Assembly (NCBI GenBank): GCA_046302855.1
Contig: JBKCHH010000054.1
Coordinates: forward strand, 1 to 16,779
Direction of reading: 5' to 3'
DNA length: 16,779 bases
Source of the DNA: JBKCHH01 sp046302855
Lineage (GTDB): Bacteria > Pseudomonadota > Alphaproteobacteria > Rickettsiales > UBA8987
In this document: positions 1 to 7,890 of the stretch, piece after piece
How positions within the stretch are numbered: position 1 is the stretch's first letter
Layout of the letters: each line of letters begins with the position of its first letter
Notes under the pieces: generated by a model
The model's input: only the letters and a program-made list of their open reading frames with translations
What the model was told of the DNA's origin: nothing
The model's database searches: none
Program-made: the position numbers and the translations under genes

Positions 1-5
1 AATCA

Positions 6-32
6 AGCCACCCCCCCAGGGGTGGCTTTTTT
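6..32 (+). terminator. Rho-independent terminator of an upstream gene
   Basis: A perfect 9-bp stem, AGCCACCCC (6-14) paired with GGGGTGGCT (19-27), encloses a 4-base loop and runs into a stretch of T ending at 32. The T-run lies on the + strand side, so it fits an intrinsic terminator for a + strand gene ending left of the window. Read from the minus strand, the hairpin is followed by TTGATT, so any termination of the converging cysNC transcript would be weaker. Confidence 0.85.
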
Positions 33-45
33 GTACTCCCCACCC

Positions 46-1941
46 CTAAATCTCAAAATCATCGGCCTTTTTGGGTTCACCTAGGGAGAAGTTTTCTTGC
101 ACATAATCTAGTAGAAGTTTTAAGCATTTTTCGAAGGGATACTTTTCTGTATTTACTACTAAATCGGCATTATCTGGCTCTTCAAAGGGAGAATTTATGC
201 CAGTAAAATCTTTAATTTCGCCCGCCCTTGCTTTTTTGTATAAACCCTTTGCATCCCTTTTCTCACAAGCCTCGATTGATGCCTTAATATAAATACTGTG
301 AAAATTGCCGTGGGCTGCAACCCTTGCCTTATCACGCTGTTCTGCGAAGGGGGAAATTAAGGCAGAAATTACAATCATGCCAGCATCGGCAAAAAGGGCG
401 GCCACTTCACCTGCCCGTCTTAAGTTTTCTTTCCTATCATTTAATGAAAATCCAAGGTCTGAATTTAAGCCATTACGCAAATTATCACCATCTAGCATAA
501 ATACCTGATAATATTTTTCGAACAGCTTTTTTTGCAAGGCCAAGGCAAGAGTAGTTTTTCCGCTACCACTTAGGCCAGAAAACCACAAAACCCCGCCCTT
601 ATGCCCATTATTTATAGCACGCAGGTGGGGGTCAATTTTAGATTCCACCTCAAATAGATTTTTAGATTTGGCACTGGCTTCACTACGAAGATTTTTAAAA
701 CCAGTTAAATCTATAATACCACCGCCACAAATGCGATAGTTTTGCAGTAGCACAAATCTGCCAGAAATATTATTTTCGCTAAAATCATCAAGTGCTGCCA
801 AGCCCTTAATGCGAAAAACCACCTCTGCCACATTACTTTTTACAACCTTGCTCTCTTTAGAATCGCTTAAATTATTGGTATCTATTACCTTTTCTATCTC
901 TTTAACTGATACTTGATATTCAGAGGTGTTAATTTTCATTAGATAACTAGCCCCTACAAATAGTGGCTCATCGCCTATCCAAAACAGTTTTGCCCTGAAG
1001 ATATTACTTAAAAAGGGAGTATCTTTCTCATGCGAAATTATATCGCCCCTTTCTATAAAAATTTGGTCAGATAAGGTTATGCCAACACTTTCACCCGCCT
1101 TTGCTTGCGAGAGCTTTACATCACCAAAAGATTGCCAAGATTCTATTGAATTAACCTTCACCTTTTTATTGCTAGGAGAAAATAATATAGTATCGCCCTG
1201 CGTTATTTTGCCACTTTCAATTCTGCCAACCACTATCCGCCTTTCATCAAACTTATAAACATCTTGCACGGGGAACCTTAATGGCAAATCTGTTCTTTTT
1301 TGTTTTTGCGTAAAGCTATCTAAAGCCTCAACTAGAGTTGCGCCCTTATACCATTTGGTATTGGTGGAATGTTTGGTAATGTTATCGCCTTCTCTTGCAG
1401 AAATGGGGATAATAAATTTTGGCACAACATTAATAGACTTTAGATACTGCTTATATTCCTTTTCAATCTCTTTGAATTTTTCTTCGCTGTAATCTATTAA
1501 ATCCATTTTATTTACCATTACCGCAATTTGGTTTACACCAAGCAGATGAAGCAAATAGCCGTGCCTTTTGGATTGCTCTTTTATGCCTTCTTTCGCATCA
1601 ATTACTAAAACGGCAGCTTCACTATTGGCCGCCCCTGAAATCATATTTTTTAAGAATTCCTTATGCCCCGGAGCATCTATAATTACATAGTTTCTTTTTT
1701 TGGTTTTGAACCAAATTTGGGTGGTATCTATAGTAATGCCTTGATCTTTTTCCGTTTGCAAAGCGTCCATTAAAAAAGACCATTCAAATGGCATCCCCCT
1801 TTTTTCGCAAGATGCCTTTATTTGCTCATACTTACCATTGGGTAGGGAATCTGTTTCATAAAATAACCTGCCTATTAGAGAAGATTTTCCGTGATCTACA
1901 TGACCTACAATTACAATTTTCAGCTGTTCTTTTTCTTTCAT
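46..1941 (-). CDS. cysNC: Bifunctional CysN-like GTPase / adenylylsulfate kinase (CysN/CysC fusion)
   Basis: The 631-aa protein joins an EF-Tu-like GTPase half to an APS kinase half. The GTPase half shows a P-loop GHVDHGKS (13-20), switch-II DAPGH (89-93) and NKMD (144-147), followed by beta-barrel domains. From about residue 445 comes the kinase half, with Walker A GLSGSGKT (456-463), the LDGDNLR and NDRKENLRR substrate motifs, and ALISPF carrying the serine typical of APS kinases. In the known pathway CysN, with its partner CysD, helps form APS from sulfate and ATP; CysC phosphorylates APS to PAPS, the donor for assimilation or sulfation. No cysD or cysH is in the window. The P-loop differs from the GSVDDGKS of E. 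coli CysN and NodQ (from memory), pointing to a divergent CysN subfamily. The ATG start has no clear Shine-Dalgarno and lies 19 bases after the tRNA-Ala 3' end, so co-transcription is likely. Confidence 0.93.
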   Translation of the reverse strand: MKEKEQLKIVIVGHVDHGKSSLIGRLFYETDSLPNGKYEQIKASCEKRGMPFEWSFLMDALQTEKDQGITIDTTQIWFKTKKRNYVIIDAPGHKEFLKNMISGAANSEAAVLVIDAKEGIKEQSKRHGYLLHLLGVNQIAVMVNKMDLIDYSEEKFKEIEKEYKQYLKSINVVPKFIIPISAREGDNITKHSTNTKWYKGATLVEALDSFTQKQKRTDLPLRFPVQDVYKFDERRIVVGRIESGKITQGDTILFSPSNKKVKVNSIESWQSFGDVKLSQAKAGESVGITLSDQIFIERGDIISHEKDTPFLSNIFRAKLFWIGDEPLFVGASYLMKINTSEYQVSVKEIEKVIDTNNLSDSKESKVVKSNVAEVVFRIKGLAALDDFSENNISGRFVLLQNYRICGGGIIDLTGFKNLRSEASAKSKNLFEVESKIDPHLRAINNGHKGGVLWFSGLSGSGKTTLALALQKKLFEKYYQVFMLDGDNLRNGLNSDLGFSLNDRKENLRRAGEVAALFADAGMIVISALISPFAEQRDKARVAAHGNFHSIYIKASIEACEKRDAKGLYKKARAGEIKDFTGINSPFEEPDNADLVVNTEKYPFEKCLKLLLDYVQENFSLGEPKKADDFEI

Positions 1942-1960
1942 TTTATCTACATAATAATAG

Positions 1961-2036
<76 letters not shown>

Positions 2037-2184
2037 TAATTTATCCTGCTAGTTTATTCTGCCCATCAAATAAATTGCTCTGTGCAAAATAGCAAGTTTT
2101 TTTAAATTTTTCTTGCTTGTTAGTGCAAGTTTGGCTAATTAAGCCCCTCTACTTTAACTTAAACTATTAAAACATCTATTAAAA
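2037..2184. other. Divergent intergenic region between tRNA-Ala and rpsT, with alternative hairpins
   Basis: This 148-bp gap must hold the start signals for both tRNA-Ala (minus) and rpsT (plus). I see no promoter with good hexamers at standard spacing. It contains two mutually exclusive stems: AGCAAG (2091-2096) can pair with CTTGCT (2112-2117), or CTTGC (2112-2116) can pair with GCAAG (2125-2129). In the rpsT leader these could switch, but this is speculative. No Shine-Dalgarno is obvious before the rpsT ATG. Confidence 0.35.
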
Positions 2185-2559
2185 ATGGCAAACCACGCAT
2201 CTGCAAAAAAGGCTACCAAACAGGCTATTAAAAGAACTGAAAGGAATAATTCTGTAAAAAATAAGCTAAGAACCATTACCAAAAAATTCATTTCTGCCAT
2301 AGAGGCAAAAGACGCTGAAAAGGCAAAGGCAGAATTTATTAATGCACAAAGTGAAATTGCAGTGGCTGCAAAAAAAGGCGTTATAAAAAAACTAAATGCC
2401 GATAGAAAAATCTCAAGACTTAATGCCAAGCTAAAGGTTGTTTTGGGCGAAAAGGTTATAGCTAAAGCTATTGCTAAAAAAGACGCAAAATCAAAAACCA
2501 CCGCCAAGGCTGAATCTATAAAGGCTAAGGCCTCTGTTTCTAAGGGTAAGAAGAAGTAG
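2185..2559 (+). CDS. rpsT: 30S ribosomal protein S20, with lysine/alanine-rich C-terminal extension
   Basis: This 124-aa, strongly basic protein begins MANHASAKKATKQAIKR, the classic S20 opening, and keeps the family's KGVIKKLNADRKISRLNAKL segment near residues 64-83. S20 binds 16S rRNA at the bottom of the 30S body and is needed for subunit assembly. The usual family length is close to 85-92 residues. Here residues about 86-124 are an extra tail of almost only K, A, S, T, I and V, probably disordered and RNA-binding. The ATG start is fixed by homology. The gene is followed after 24 bases by a palindromic repeat and then dnaN. In many alphaproteobacteria rpsT lies just upstream of dnaA (family knowledge); here dnaA is not present between rpsT and dnaN. 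Confidence 0.96.
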   Translation: MANHASAKKATKQAIKRTERNNSVKNKLRTITKKFISAIEAKDAEKAKAEFINAQSEIAVAAKKGVIKKLNADRKISRLNAKLKVVLGEKVIAKAIAKKDAKSKTTAKAESIKAKASVSKGKKK

Positions 2560-2583
2560 TAAGAAGGATTAACAAGGAAAATG

Positions 2584-2724
2584 GTCATTGCGAGGAGCCA
2601 AAATTTATTTTGGGCGACAAAGCGATCCATAAACAAGGTAGAGCTTGGGTCTTAAGATGTTTGTTGTAAGAAAACCCATTTTTGTGGATTGCCGCGTCGG
2701 CTTGTCAAGCCTCCTCGCAATGAC
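2584..2724. repeat. 141-bp palindromic intergenic repeat with 14-bp perfect terminal inverted repeats
   Basis: GTCATTGCGAGGAG (2584-2597) recurs exactly as its reverse complement at 2711-2724. Inside, GCGACAAAGCGATCCA (2614-2629) is partly complementary to TGGATTGCCGCGTCGGC near 2685, so the arms can form a long imperfect hairpin. The GTCATTGCGAGGAG end followed by a GCGACAAAGCGATCC-like box is typical of small palindromic repeats dispersed in many bacterial genomes (recognition from memory). It is richer in G+C than its surroundings and encodes no protein. It fills most of the rpsT-dnaN gap and may act as a terminator for rpsT. Confidence 0.85.
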
Positions 2725-2810
2725 TTTTACCTTATAACAAAAATTACCATTAATACTTAGCTAATATTGCTTTCTTATTTCCACTTTATAAGCTAAAACT
2801 CAAATAATAC

Positions 2811-2866
2811 TTGACCTAAATTCTAGAAAAAATAATAAGTATTAAAAATTATATAGGGGTGAAAAA
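2811..2866 (+). promoter_or_regulatory. Putative dnaN promoter and ribosome binding site
   Basis: TTGACC (2811-2816) matches five of six bases of the -35 consensus. At a spacing of 16-17 bases lies only a weak AT-rich -10 candidate (TAATAA, 2833-2838). AGGGG (2855-2859) precedes the dnaN ATG at 2866 by 6 bases and is one of the few recognisable Shine-Dalgarno sequences in the window. I saw no DnaA box (TTATCCACA-like) in this gap. Confidence 0.4.
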
Positions 2867-3987
2867 TGAAATTTTCTATTTTGCAAAAAGATTTGTTAAA
2901 GGTTTTATCAGATGTGCAATCAGTGGTGGAAAGAAGAAATTCCATCCCCATTCTTGCCAACATAAAGGTAGAGGCACAGGCTGATGAGGTTAAACTTACC
3001 GCTACTGATTTAGACATTGTAATAGAAGAAACTGCCAAAAGCGATGTAGAACAAGAAGGAACGCTTACAATACCCGCTCAAAGGTTTTTTGATATAGTTA
3101 GAAAACTGCACGAAAATGATAAGATAAAAATCTCGTCTGATGCAGAAACCAAGCAAATAACCATTAAGGCGGGTAGATCTACCTTTAAGCTATCATACAT
3201 TGAATCGGAACAATACCCAATAATTAAGCAAGAAGAAAATGCCACCAGCTTTAAAGTTAATTCAAAAAGTTTGTTCAACCTGTTTAATAGGGCGCAATTT
3301 GCCATGTCTAGAGAAGAAACTAGATACTATTTAAACGGCGTTTATTTTCATGTTGCCACTTCTACTAATGAGAATAAGGTTTTGCGTGCGGTTGCAACTG
3401 ATGGTCACAGGCTGGCAAGGCTTGAAATTCCAATGCCAGAAGGGGCAGAAAATATGCGTGGCGTTATTGTCCCCCGTAAAACCGTGCTTGAACTTCGCAG
3501 GCTTCTTGATGGGCTAGATTTACCGGTAGAAGTGCAGGTAAGTGAAAGCAAAATTTCCTTTAAATTCGCTGGCACTGAAATTATTTCTAAAATAATTGAT
3601 GGCACCTTTCCAGATTACGAAAGGGCAATTCCAACCAATAACAACATTACTGCTATTATAGATACTAAACTGCTACTTAGTGCGGTGGATAGGGTTTCTG
3701 CCATTAGTGAAGATAAGGTGCGTGGCATAAGGTTTAGCTTTAATAATGATAAACTTTCCCTTTCTACTAAAGGTAATGATGCTGATTTAGCGGTGGAAGA
3801 AGTTGAGCTAGAAGGCTCCCTGCCAGATTTTTCAATTGGCTTTAATTCAAGATATACTTACGAGATGCTATCACAATTTGTGAAAGAAAAAAACCAATTT
3901 TCCTTTAATGATTCAAACTCCCCTACCATTGTAGAAGAGGTGGGCGATAATTCTGCCCTGTTTGTTCTTATGCCGATGCGGTTTTAA
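2866..3987 (+). CDS. dnaN: DNA polymerase III subunit beta (sliding clamp)
   Basis: The 373-aa product has the three-fold clamp organisation, with domains at roughly 1-120, 125-245 and 247-373. The start MKFSILQKDLLKVLSDVQSVVERRNSIPILANI is the standard N-terminus, and it ends in MPMRF, the conserved clamp C-terminus (usually MPMRL). The dimeric ring encircles DNA, tethers polymerase III and recruits other replication and repair factors. Length is normal for the family and no key region is missing. The ATG at 2866 is supported by an AGGGG ribosome binding site. The usual neighbours dnaA and recF are absent: the gene is preceded by rpsT plus a palindromic repeat and followed after 74 bases by pepA, so the replication-origin gene cluster appears broken up. 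Confidence 0.98.
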   Translation: MKFSILQKDLLKVLSDVQSVVERRNSIPILANIKVEAQADEVKLTATDLDIVIEETAKSDVEQEGTLTIPAQRFFDIVRKLHENDKIKISSDAETKQITIKAGRSTFKLSYIESEQYPIIKQEENATSFKVNSKSLFNLFNRAQFAMSREETRYYLNGVYFHVATSTNENKVLRAVATDGHRLARLEIPMPEGAENMRGVIVPRKTVLELRRLLDGLDLPVEVQVSESKISFKFAGTEIISKIIDGTFPDYERAIPTNNNITAIIDTKLLLSAVDRVSAISEDKVRGIRFSFNNDKLSLSTKGNDADLAVEEVELEGSLPDFSIGFNSRYTYEMLSQFVKEKNQFSFNDSNSPTIVEEVGDNSALFVLMPMRF

Positions 3988-4003
3988 TTTTAATTACTTG
4001 CTA

Positions 4004-4061
4004 TTGACAAAACCTTATTTTTTAAGCAAACATTCTTCATAAAAAAATAGGTAATTTATTT
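4004..4061 (+). promoter_or_regulatory. Possible pepA promoter
   Basis: A perfect -35 hexamer TTGACA lies at 4004-4009 in the dnaN-pepA gap. The -10 is poor: AAACAT (4028-4033, spacer 18) is the best I find. An AGG at 4049-4051, about 10 bases before the pepA ATG, may be a weak ribosome binding site. The gap shows no terminator hairpin, so pepA could also be read through from dnaN. Confidence 0.3.
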
Positions 4062-5561
4062 ATGAAAATAGCTTTTGAGAGTTTTTCTAAAAAAACCAAA
4101 ATTAGTTCTTCAAATAATGCACTGGTGCTTTTAGCCAATGAGGAAAAGGATCTTATAAGCCAAAGTGAAGGGGTAAATTTTGCCCCAATAAAAGAAATTT
4201 TAAAAAATTACACTGGTAAGTTTGAATTTGGTAAATCAATCTCTTCCTTCACTGCTATAGCAGGTTTCAATAAAATCATTATTTTAAGTGTTGGCAAAGA
4301 AAAAGATTTAAACGAACTAAAACTAGAAAAACTAGGTGGAAAGATATTTGCCACTTTAGAGGCTCATGAAATAGAAAGCGGTTCCGTTTTAGTGAACAAA
4401 AAAATCAAAGATTTTTTAGAGGAAGAAGTAGCATCACTAATAGCTTCCGGCGCCTTGCTTAGAAGTTATAAGTTCAACAAATATTTTGTAGATAAAAAAG
4501 ATAAGCATAAAGAAAAGCTGTTATCATTAAATATCTTAAATGAAAAATTTAAACAATCGCTTGAACTATTTAGTGAGAGGAAAAAAATTGCAGATGGCGT
4601 ATTTTTAACAAGGGATTTAGTAACAGAGCCGCCAAATGTTTTGTATCCGCAATCTTATGTTGAAATCATCAAAAAAGAATTTGCCAAACTAAATGTTAAA
4701 CTAAAGGTTTTAACGGTGAAAGAGCTAACCAAACTTGGCTTTGGGGCTTTGCTTGGCGTGGGGCAAGGTTCATCAAAAGATTCAAGGGTGGTAATTTTGG
4801 AATATTTTGGTTCAAAAAAGAAAACTGAAAAGCCCCTTGCCTTTGTGGGTAAGGGCGTTTGCTTTGATACTGGTGGAATATCGCTAAAGCCATCTGACGG
4901 TATGGAAGATATGAAGTATGATATGGCAGGCTCTGCCGTTGTGGTCGGACTAATTAAAACCCTTGCCCTCCGCAAGGCTAAGGTAAATGCGGTTGGGGTA
5001 ATTGGCTTGGTGGAAAATATGCCAGATGGCAATGCACAAAGGCCATCTGATGTTGTGGTGTCTTACTCTGGGCAAACAATTGAAGTGCTAAATACAGATG
5101 CTGAAGGCAGGCTAGTATTGGCAGATTGCCTATGGTACACGCAGGAACAATACAAGCCAGAATTTATGATTGATCTCGCCACCTTAACTGGGGCAATTGT
5201 AGTGGCTTTAGGTTCACTAAAGGCTGGTATGTATTCAAATAGGGAAGATTTAATAAAAAAGCTCTATAAGGCGGGTGATGCGGTGGATGAAAAGCTGTGG
5301 CACATGCCAAATGATGATGATTACGATAAATACATAGATTCCAAAATTGCCGATGTTCGCAACACCTCTACCTTAAAAGGTGGTGGAAGCGTAACCGCTG
5401 CTAAGTTTTTGGAGCGTTTTGTAAATAAAACCCCTTGGGTTCACCTAGATATTGCAGGCCTAGCTTGGCAAAAAGAAAATGTGGATTTAATTCCAGAGGG
5501 AGCTAGTGGCTATGGTGTTCGCCTACTTGATAGGTTCATAAGAGATAATTACGAGCTGTAG
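4062..5561 (+). CDS. pepA: Leucyl (M17 family) cytosolic aminopeptidase
   Basis: This 499-aa protein is a full-length M17 zinc/manganese aminopeptidase, which removes N-terminal residues from peptides in the cytoplasm and, in E. coli, also binds DNA. The C-terminal catalytic domain carries the family signature NTDAEGRL (344-351), with metal ligands D346 and E348. It also shows GKGVCFDTGG (263-272) with K264 and D269, and a further ligand D287 in MKYDMAG. The catalytic arginine is R350. Residues 1 to about 180 form the more variable N-terminal domain. The end, YGVRLLDRFI, is typical of the family. The gene lies 74 bases after dnaN and ends in a hairpin shared with convergent hisC. Confidence 0.96.
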   Translation: MKIAFESFSKKTKISSSNNALVLLANEEKDLISQSEGVNFAPIKEILKNYTGKFEFGKSISSFTAIAGFNKIIILSVGKEKDLNELKLEKLGGKIFATLEAHEIESGSVLVNKKIKDFLEEEVASLIASGALLRSYKFNKYFVDKKDKHKEKLLSLNILNEKFKQSLELFSERKKIADGVFLTRDLVTEPPNVLYPQSYVEIIKKEFAKLNVKLKVLTVKELTKLGFGALLGVGQGSSKDSRVVILEYFGSKKKTEKPLAFVGKGVCFDTGGISLKPSDGMEDMKYDMAGSAVVVGLIKTLALRKAKVNAVGVIGLVENMPDGNAQRPSDVVVSYSGQTIEVLNTDAEGRLVLADCLWYTQEQYKPEFMIDLATLTGAIVVALGSLKAGMYSNREDLIKKLYKAGDAVDEKLWHMPNDDDYDKYIDSKIADVRNTSTLKGGGSVTAAKFLERFVNKTPWVHLDIAGLAWQKENVDLIPEGASGYGVRLLDRFIRDNYEL

Positions 5562-5592
5562 GAACTGGGTATTGCGGAGAGAGGCATAATTA

Positions 5593-5631
5593 AAGAAATG
5601 GGGGGCAAGGCTGTTTTGCCCTTCATCTCTT
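5593..5631. terminator. Hairpin between convergent pepA and hisC, possible bidirectional terminator
   Basis: ATGGGGGGCAA (5598-5608) pairs with TTGCCCTTCAT (5616-5626), including two G-U pairs, around a short loop. After one mismatch the stem extends by AAGA with TCTT. It sits in the 79-bp gap between the two stop codons. Neither side carries a good T-run, so intrinsic termination is uncertain. Position and stem stability favour a terminator role for both genes. Confidence 0.55.
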
Positions 5632-5640
5632 CTATTATGA

Positions 5641-6729
5641 CTAAAATTCTGCCCCTAAAATTTTAGCCAATGCCTCTAGGGCGGTTTTATTATCTTTGGC
5701 TGAACCAATGGTCATTCTAAGTGAATCCGGAATTTTATATGCCTTTAGGTTGCGAAGAATTATGCCCTGCTTAAACAAAGCATCAAACGCACCCTGTGCC
5801 TTTTCTACAGAGGGGAATTTTACCATTATAAAATTACATTCACTTTTATAAGGTTTTAGCCCCAAGCCTTTGAATCCATTAAAAACAATCTCCCGCCATT
5901 TGGTGTTATGTTCTATGGATTTTTTTAAGAATTTATTATTTTCTAAACAGGCCTCCCCCGCTTTTAAGCTAAGGTTAGAAACTGAAAAGGGGCTTCTTAT
6001 TTTATTAATGGTTACTGCAATTTCTTTTGAAAAATAGCCATAACCTAAGCGAAGGGCAGCAATGCCATATATTTTTGAAAAGGTGTTTAAAATGCAAAGA
6101 TTAGCGTGTTTTTCCACCAAATCGAAACATGGCGAGTAATCTTTAGCCGTAGCATATTGAAAATAAGCATTATCTAGCACTACCAACACAGTTTTTGGCA
6201 CTTTTGTTAAAAGTTGCTCTATTTCCACCCTAGAAAGATAGCTACCAGTTGGATTATTAGGGTTTGCCAAAAAAATTACCTTAGTTTTTTTGGTGATTGC
6301 TTTAATTATATTAGATACTTCGCTCTTATAATTATTTTCTCTAGCGGCCACTGCCTTTGCCCCAGAAGTAAGGGCGTATAGGGGATACATTGCAAAGCCA
6401 TGTTCAGAATAAACAACTTCGTCTCCTTCTGTAGCAAAGGCTCTGCAGATTAGGGAAATTATTTCATCACTACCTGCCCCTATAATTATATTATCAAAAT
6501 CAATATCATATTTTTTAGAAATTGCCTTACGCAAACCCTTGGCGGAACCATCTGGATAACGGTTTAAATCTTTTATCCCACCCTTAATTGCTTTTGTTAT
6601 GTTTGAAAGAGGCTGAAATGGGTTTTCGTTAGAAGAAAGTTTAATAATTCTTTTTACCCCCTCTACTTCAGATAAGCCTTGTTGGTAGGGGTTTAAGTCT
6701 TCAAAAGATTTAAATGAGGGTTTTATCAT
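5641..6729 (-). CDS. hisC: Histidinol-phosphate aminotransferase family protein
   Basis: This fold-type I PLP aminotransferase has 362 aa from the ATG chosen here. Motifs in order: LSSNENP near the start, AGSDEII, the ANPNNPTG loop (155-162), LDNAY with the PLP-pyridine aspartate (D186), FSKIYGIAALRLGYG with the Schiff-base lysine K219 and phosphate-binding R227, and R(M)TIGS near the end. HisC converts imidazole-acetol phosphate and glutamate to histidinol phosphate, but close homologues act on aromatic amino acids. With no other his gene present, an aromatic aminotransferase role (tyrosine/phenylalanine) is equally possible. A TTG six codons upstream extends the frame, but MIKPSFKSFEDLNPYQQG is the usual N-terminus, so I prefer the ATG at 6729. 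It is the last gene of a minus-strand run behind the Sel1 protein. Confidence 0.9.
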   Translation of the reverse strand: MIKPSFKSFEDLNPYQQGLSEVEGVKRIIKLSSNENPFQPLSNITKAIKGGIKDLNRYPDGSAKGLRKAISKKYDIDFDNIIIGAGSDEIISLICRAFATEGDEVVYSEHGFAMYPLYALTSGAKAVAARENNYKSEVSNIIKAITKKTKVIFLANPNNPTGSYLSRVEIEQLLTKVPKTVLVVLDNAYFQYATAKDYSPCFDLVEKHANLCILNTFSKIYGIAALRLGYGYFSKEIAVTINKIRSPFSVSNLSLKAGEACLENNKFLKKSIEHNTKWREIVFNGFKGLGLKPYKSECNFIMVKFPSVEKAQGAFDALFKQGIILRNLKAYKIPDSLRMTIGSAKDNKTALEALAKILGAEF

Positions 6730-6791
6730 AAAATAATGTTGGAACAAATTAGCCTAAAAACACGCTAATAGCAATATAGAACCATTGTTTT

Positions 6792-7883
6792 TTACAACCC
6801 TTTAGACTTATCAAACCATCTTTTTGCCTTTACTAAATCTCTTTTTACGCCGTAGCCGTAGTAGTAGAAGTAGCCTAGGTTCCAACAGGCAGATTTGCTA
6901 CCTGCGAAGGCCGCCTTTTCATACCAGTAGAAGGCTCTTTTAAAATCTCTATTAAAGCCATATAGACCGTTGCTGTAGATGTAGCCAAGCTGTTCCATAG
7001 CGGGAATGCTTTTATTATCAGCCGCTTTCAAAAACCATTCTATCGCCTTGTTGGAATCTTTATCCACCCCATTACCCTGCAAATAATAATTGGCTACCAT
7101 AATCATGGAGTCTAAATTATTCTGCTCGGCGGCAGTTAGAAAATAGCGAAATCTTTCTTCCTTTAAACTATCTAATGCGGTGTTTTTTTCATCTGGATTT
7201 TTTTCAATTATTAACTGCTCCTTTTGTTTTATGATGTTATCATAAAGCCCGCCTAGCTTTAAGGTTATAGCTAACTTATTTTCTGGCTCTTCTATAATGG
7301 GAAAAATTTTGCCATAGTAAGAAGCCGCCTGCTCAAAATCCTTCTCTACCAGCTTACCACTCATATATAAATCACCCATTTTGGCATAGGCACCAATTAC
7401 ATTTCTATCCAAAGCCTTTTGATACAACTCTATTGCCCTTTTTTCATCTTGAAAAATACCATTGCCATTTTCAAAAATCTCCCCCATTTTTAGCATGGCT
7501 ATGCCTGAACCTAATTTCTCACCCTTTCTTAAAAAAGAAATGGCGTTGCTGTAGCTTTCTTGATTTATATAAAAAATGCCAAGCAAAGCGGCTGCATCTG
7601 GATTTTTTAACGCAAGTGCCTTTTTTAAATATTTTAGGCTTTTTTTATCATCCTTTAATTCTGGATTATAAAAATAGATGAAGCCTAGCTGAAAGACATC
7701 ATCTTTACTTTCAACATCTATATTTTCTTCTAGCTTTTGAGTATCATAAGCGGAATATTTTAACAGCTCCCTATATTCATAAAATAGATATTTGGGTTGT
7801 GAAAAAATTGGGTAAATTTGGGCATTAGCCCTATAGCAAAAAAATAGCAGAGTTAGAGAAAATATGCAAAATAGCTTTTTCAT
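6792..7883 (-). CDS. Secreted Sel1-like repeat (TPR-like) protein
   Basis: The 363-aa protein opens with a signal peptide: MKKLF, a hydrophobic core to about residue 17, then ANA before Q22 as a signal peptidase I site. It is therefore probably periplasmic or exported. The rest is helical repeats of Sel1 type (about 36 residues, with A..LG..Y..G.GV..D...A..W..KAA patterns). Clear units lie near 62-97, 128-163, 164-193, 257-293, 294-330 and 331-361, with a less regular linker at 200-256. Such repeats bind proteins and appear in envelope-stress, secretion and host-interaction factors; the partner here cannot be inferred. It lies between mnhB (111 bp upstream) and hisC. A TATAAT (7891-7896, minus) is only 7 bases from its ATG, suggesting a near-leaderless transcript. 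Confidence 0.88.
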   Translation of the reverse strand: MKKLFCIFSLTLLFFCYRANAQIYPIFSQPKYLFYEYRELLKYSAYDTQKLEENIDVESKDDVFQLGFIYFYNPELKDDKKSLKYLKKALALKNPDAAALLGIFYINQESYSNAISFLRKGEKLGSGIAMLKMGEIFENGNGIFQDEKRAIELYQKALDRNVIGAYAKMGDLYMSGKLVEKDFEQAASYYGKIFPIIEEPENKLAITLKLGGLYDNIIKQKEQLIIEKNPDEKNTALDSLKEERFRYFLTAAEQNNLDSMIMVANYYLQGNGVDKDSNKAIEWFLKAADNKSIPAMEQLGYIYSNGLYGFNRDFKRAFYWYEKAAFAGSKSACWNLGYFYYYGYGVKRDLVKAKRWFDKSKGL

Positions 7884-7890
7884 TATTAGA

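Noticed and set aside
1..45. Direct repeat of the tRNA-Ala 3' end left of cysNC, which would mark an integrated element
   Set aside because: No copy of the T-arm/acceptor sequence is found between 1 and 45. The C-rich stretch there is the terminator stem.
2154..2636. 160-aa open frame antisense to rpsT
   Set aside because: It overlaps the whole of rpsT on the opposite strand. Its composition (runs of F, A, L, S) is the complement of the lysine/alanine-rich S20 and it shows no family motif.
5562..5592. GTATTGCGGAGAG-like sequence after pepA, slightly similar to the GTCATTGCGAGGAG repeat end
   Set aside because: The match is short and gapped with no partner arm, so it is indistinguishable from chance.
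6730..6747. TTG start six codons before the chosen hisC ATG
   Set aside because: The ATG at 6729 gives the normal family N-terminus and there is no ribosome binding site favouring the TTG.
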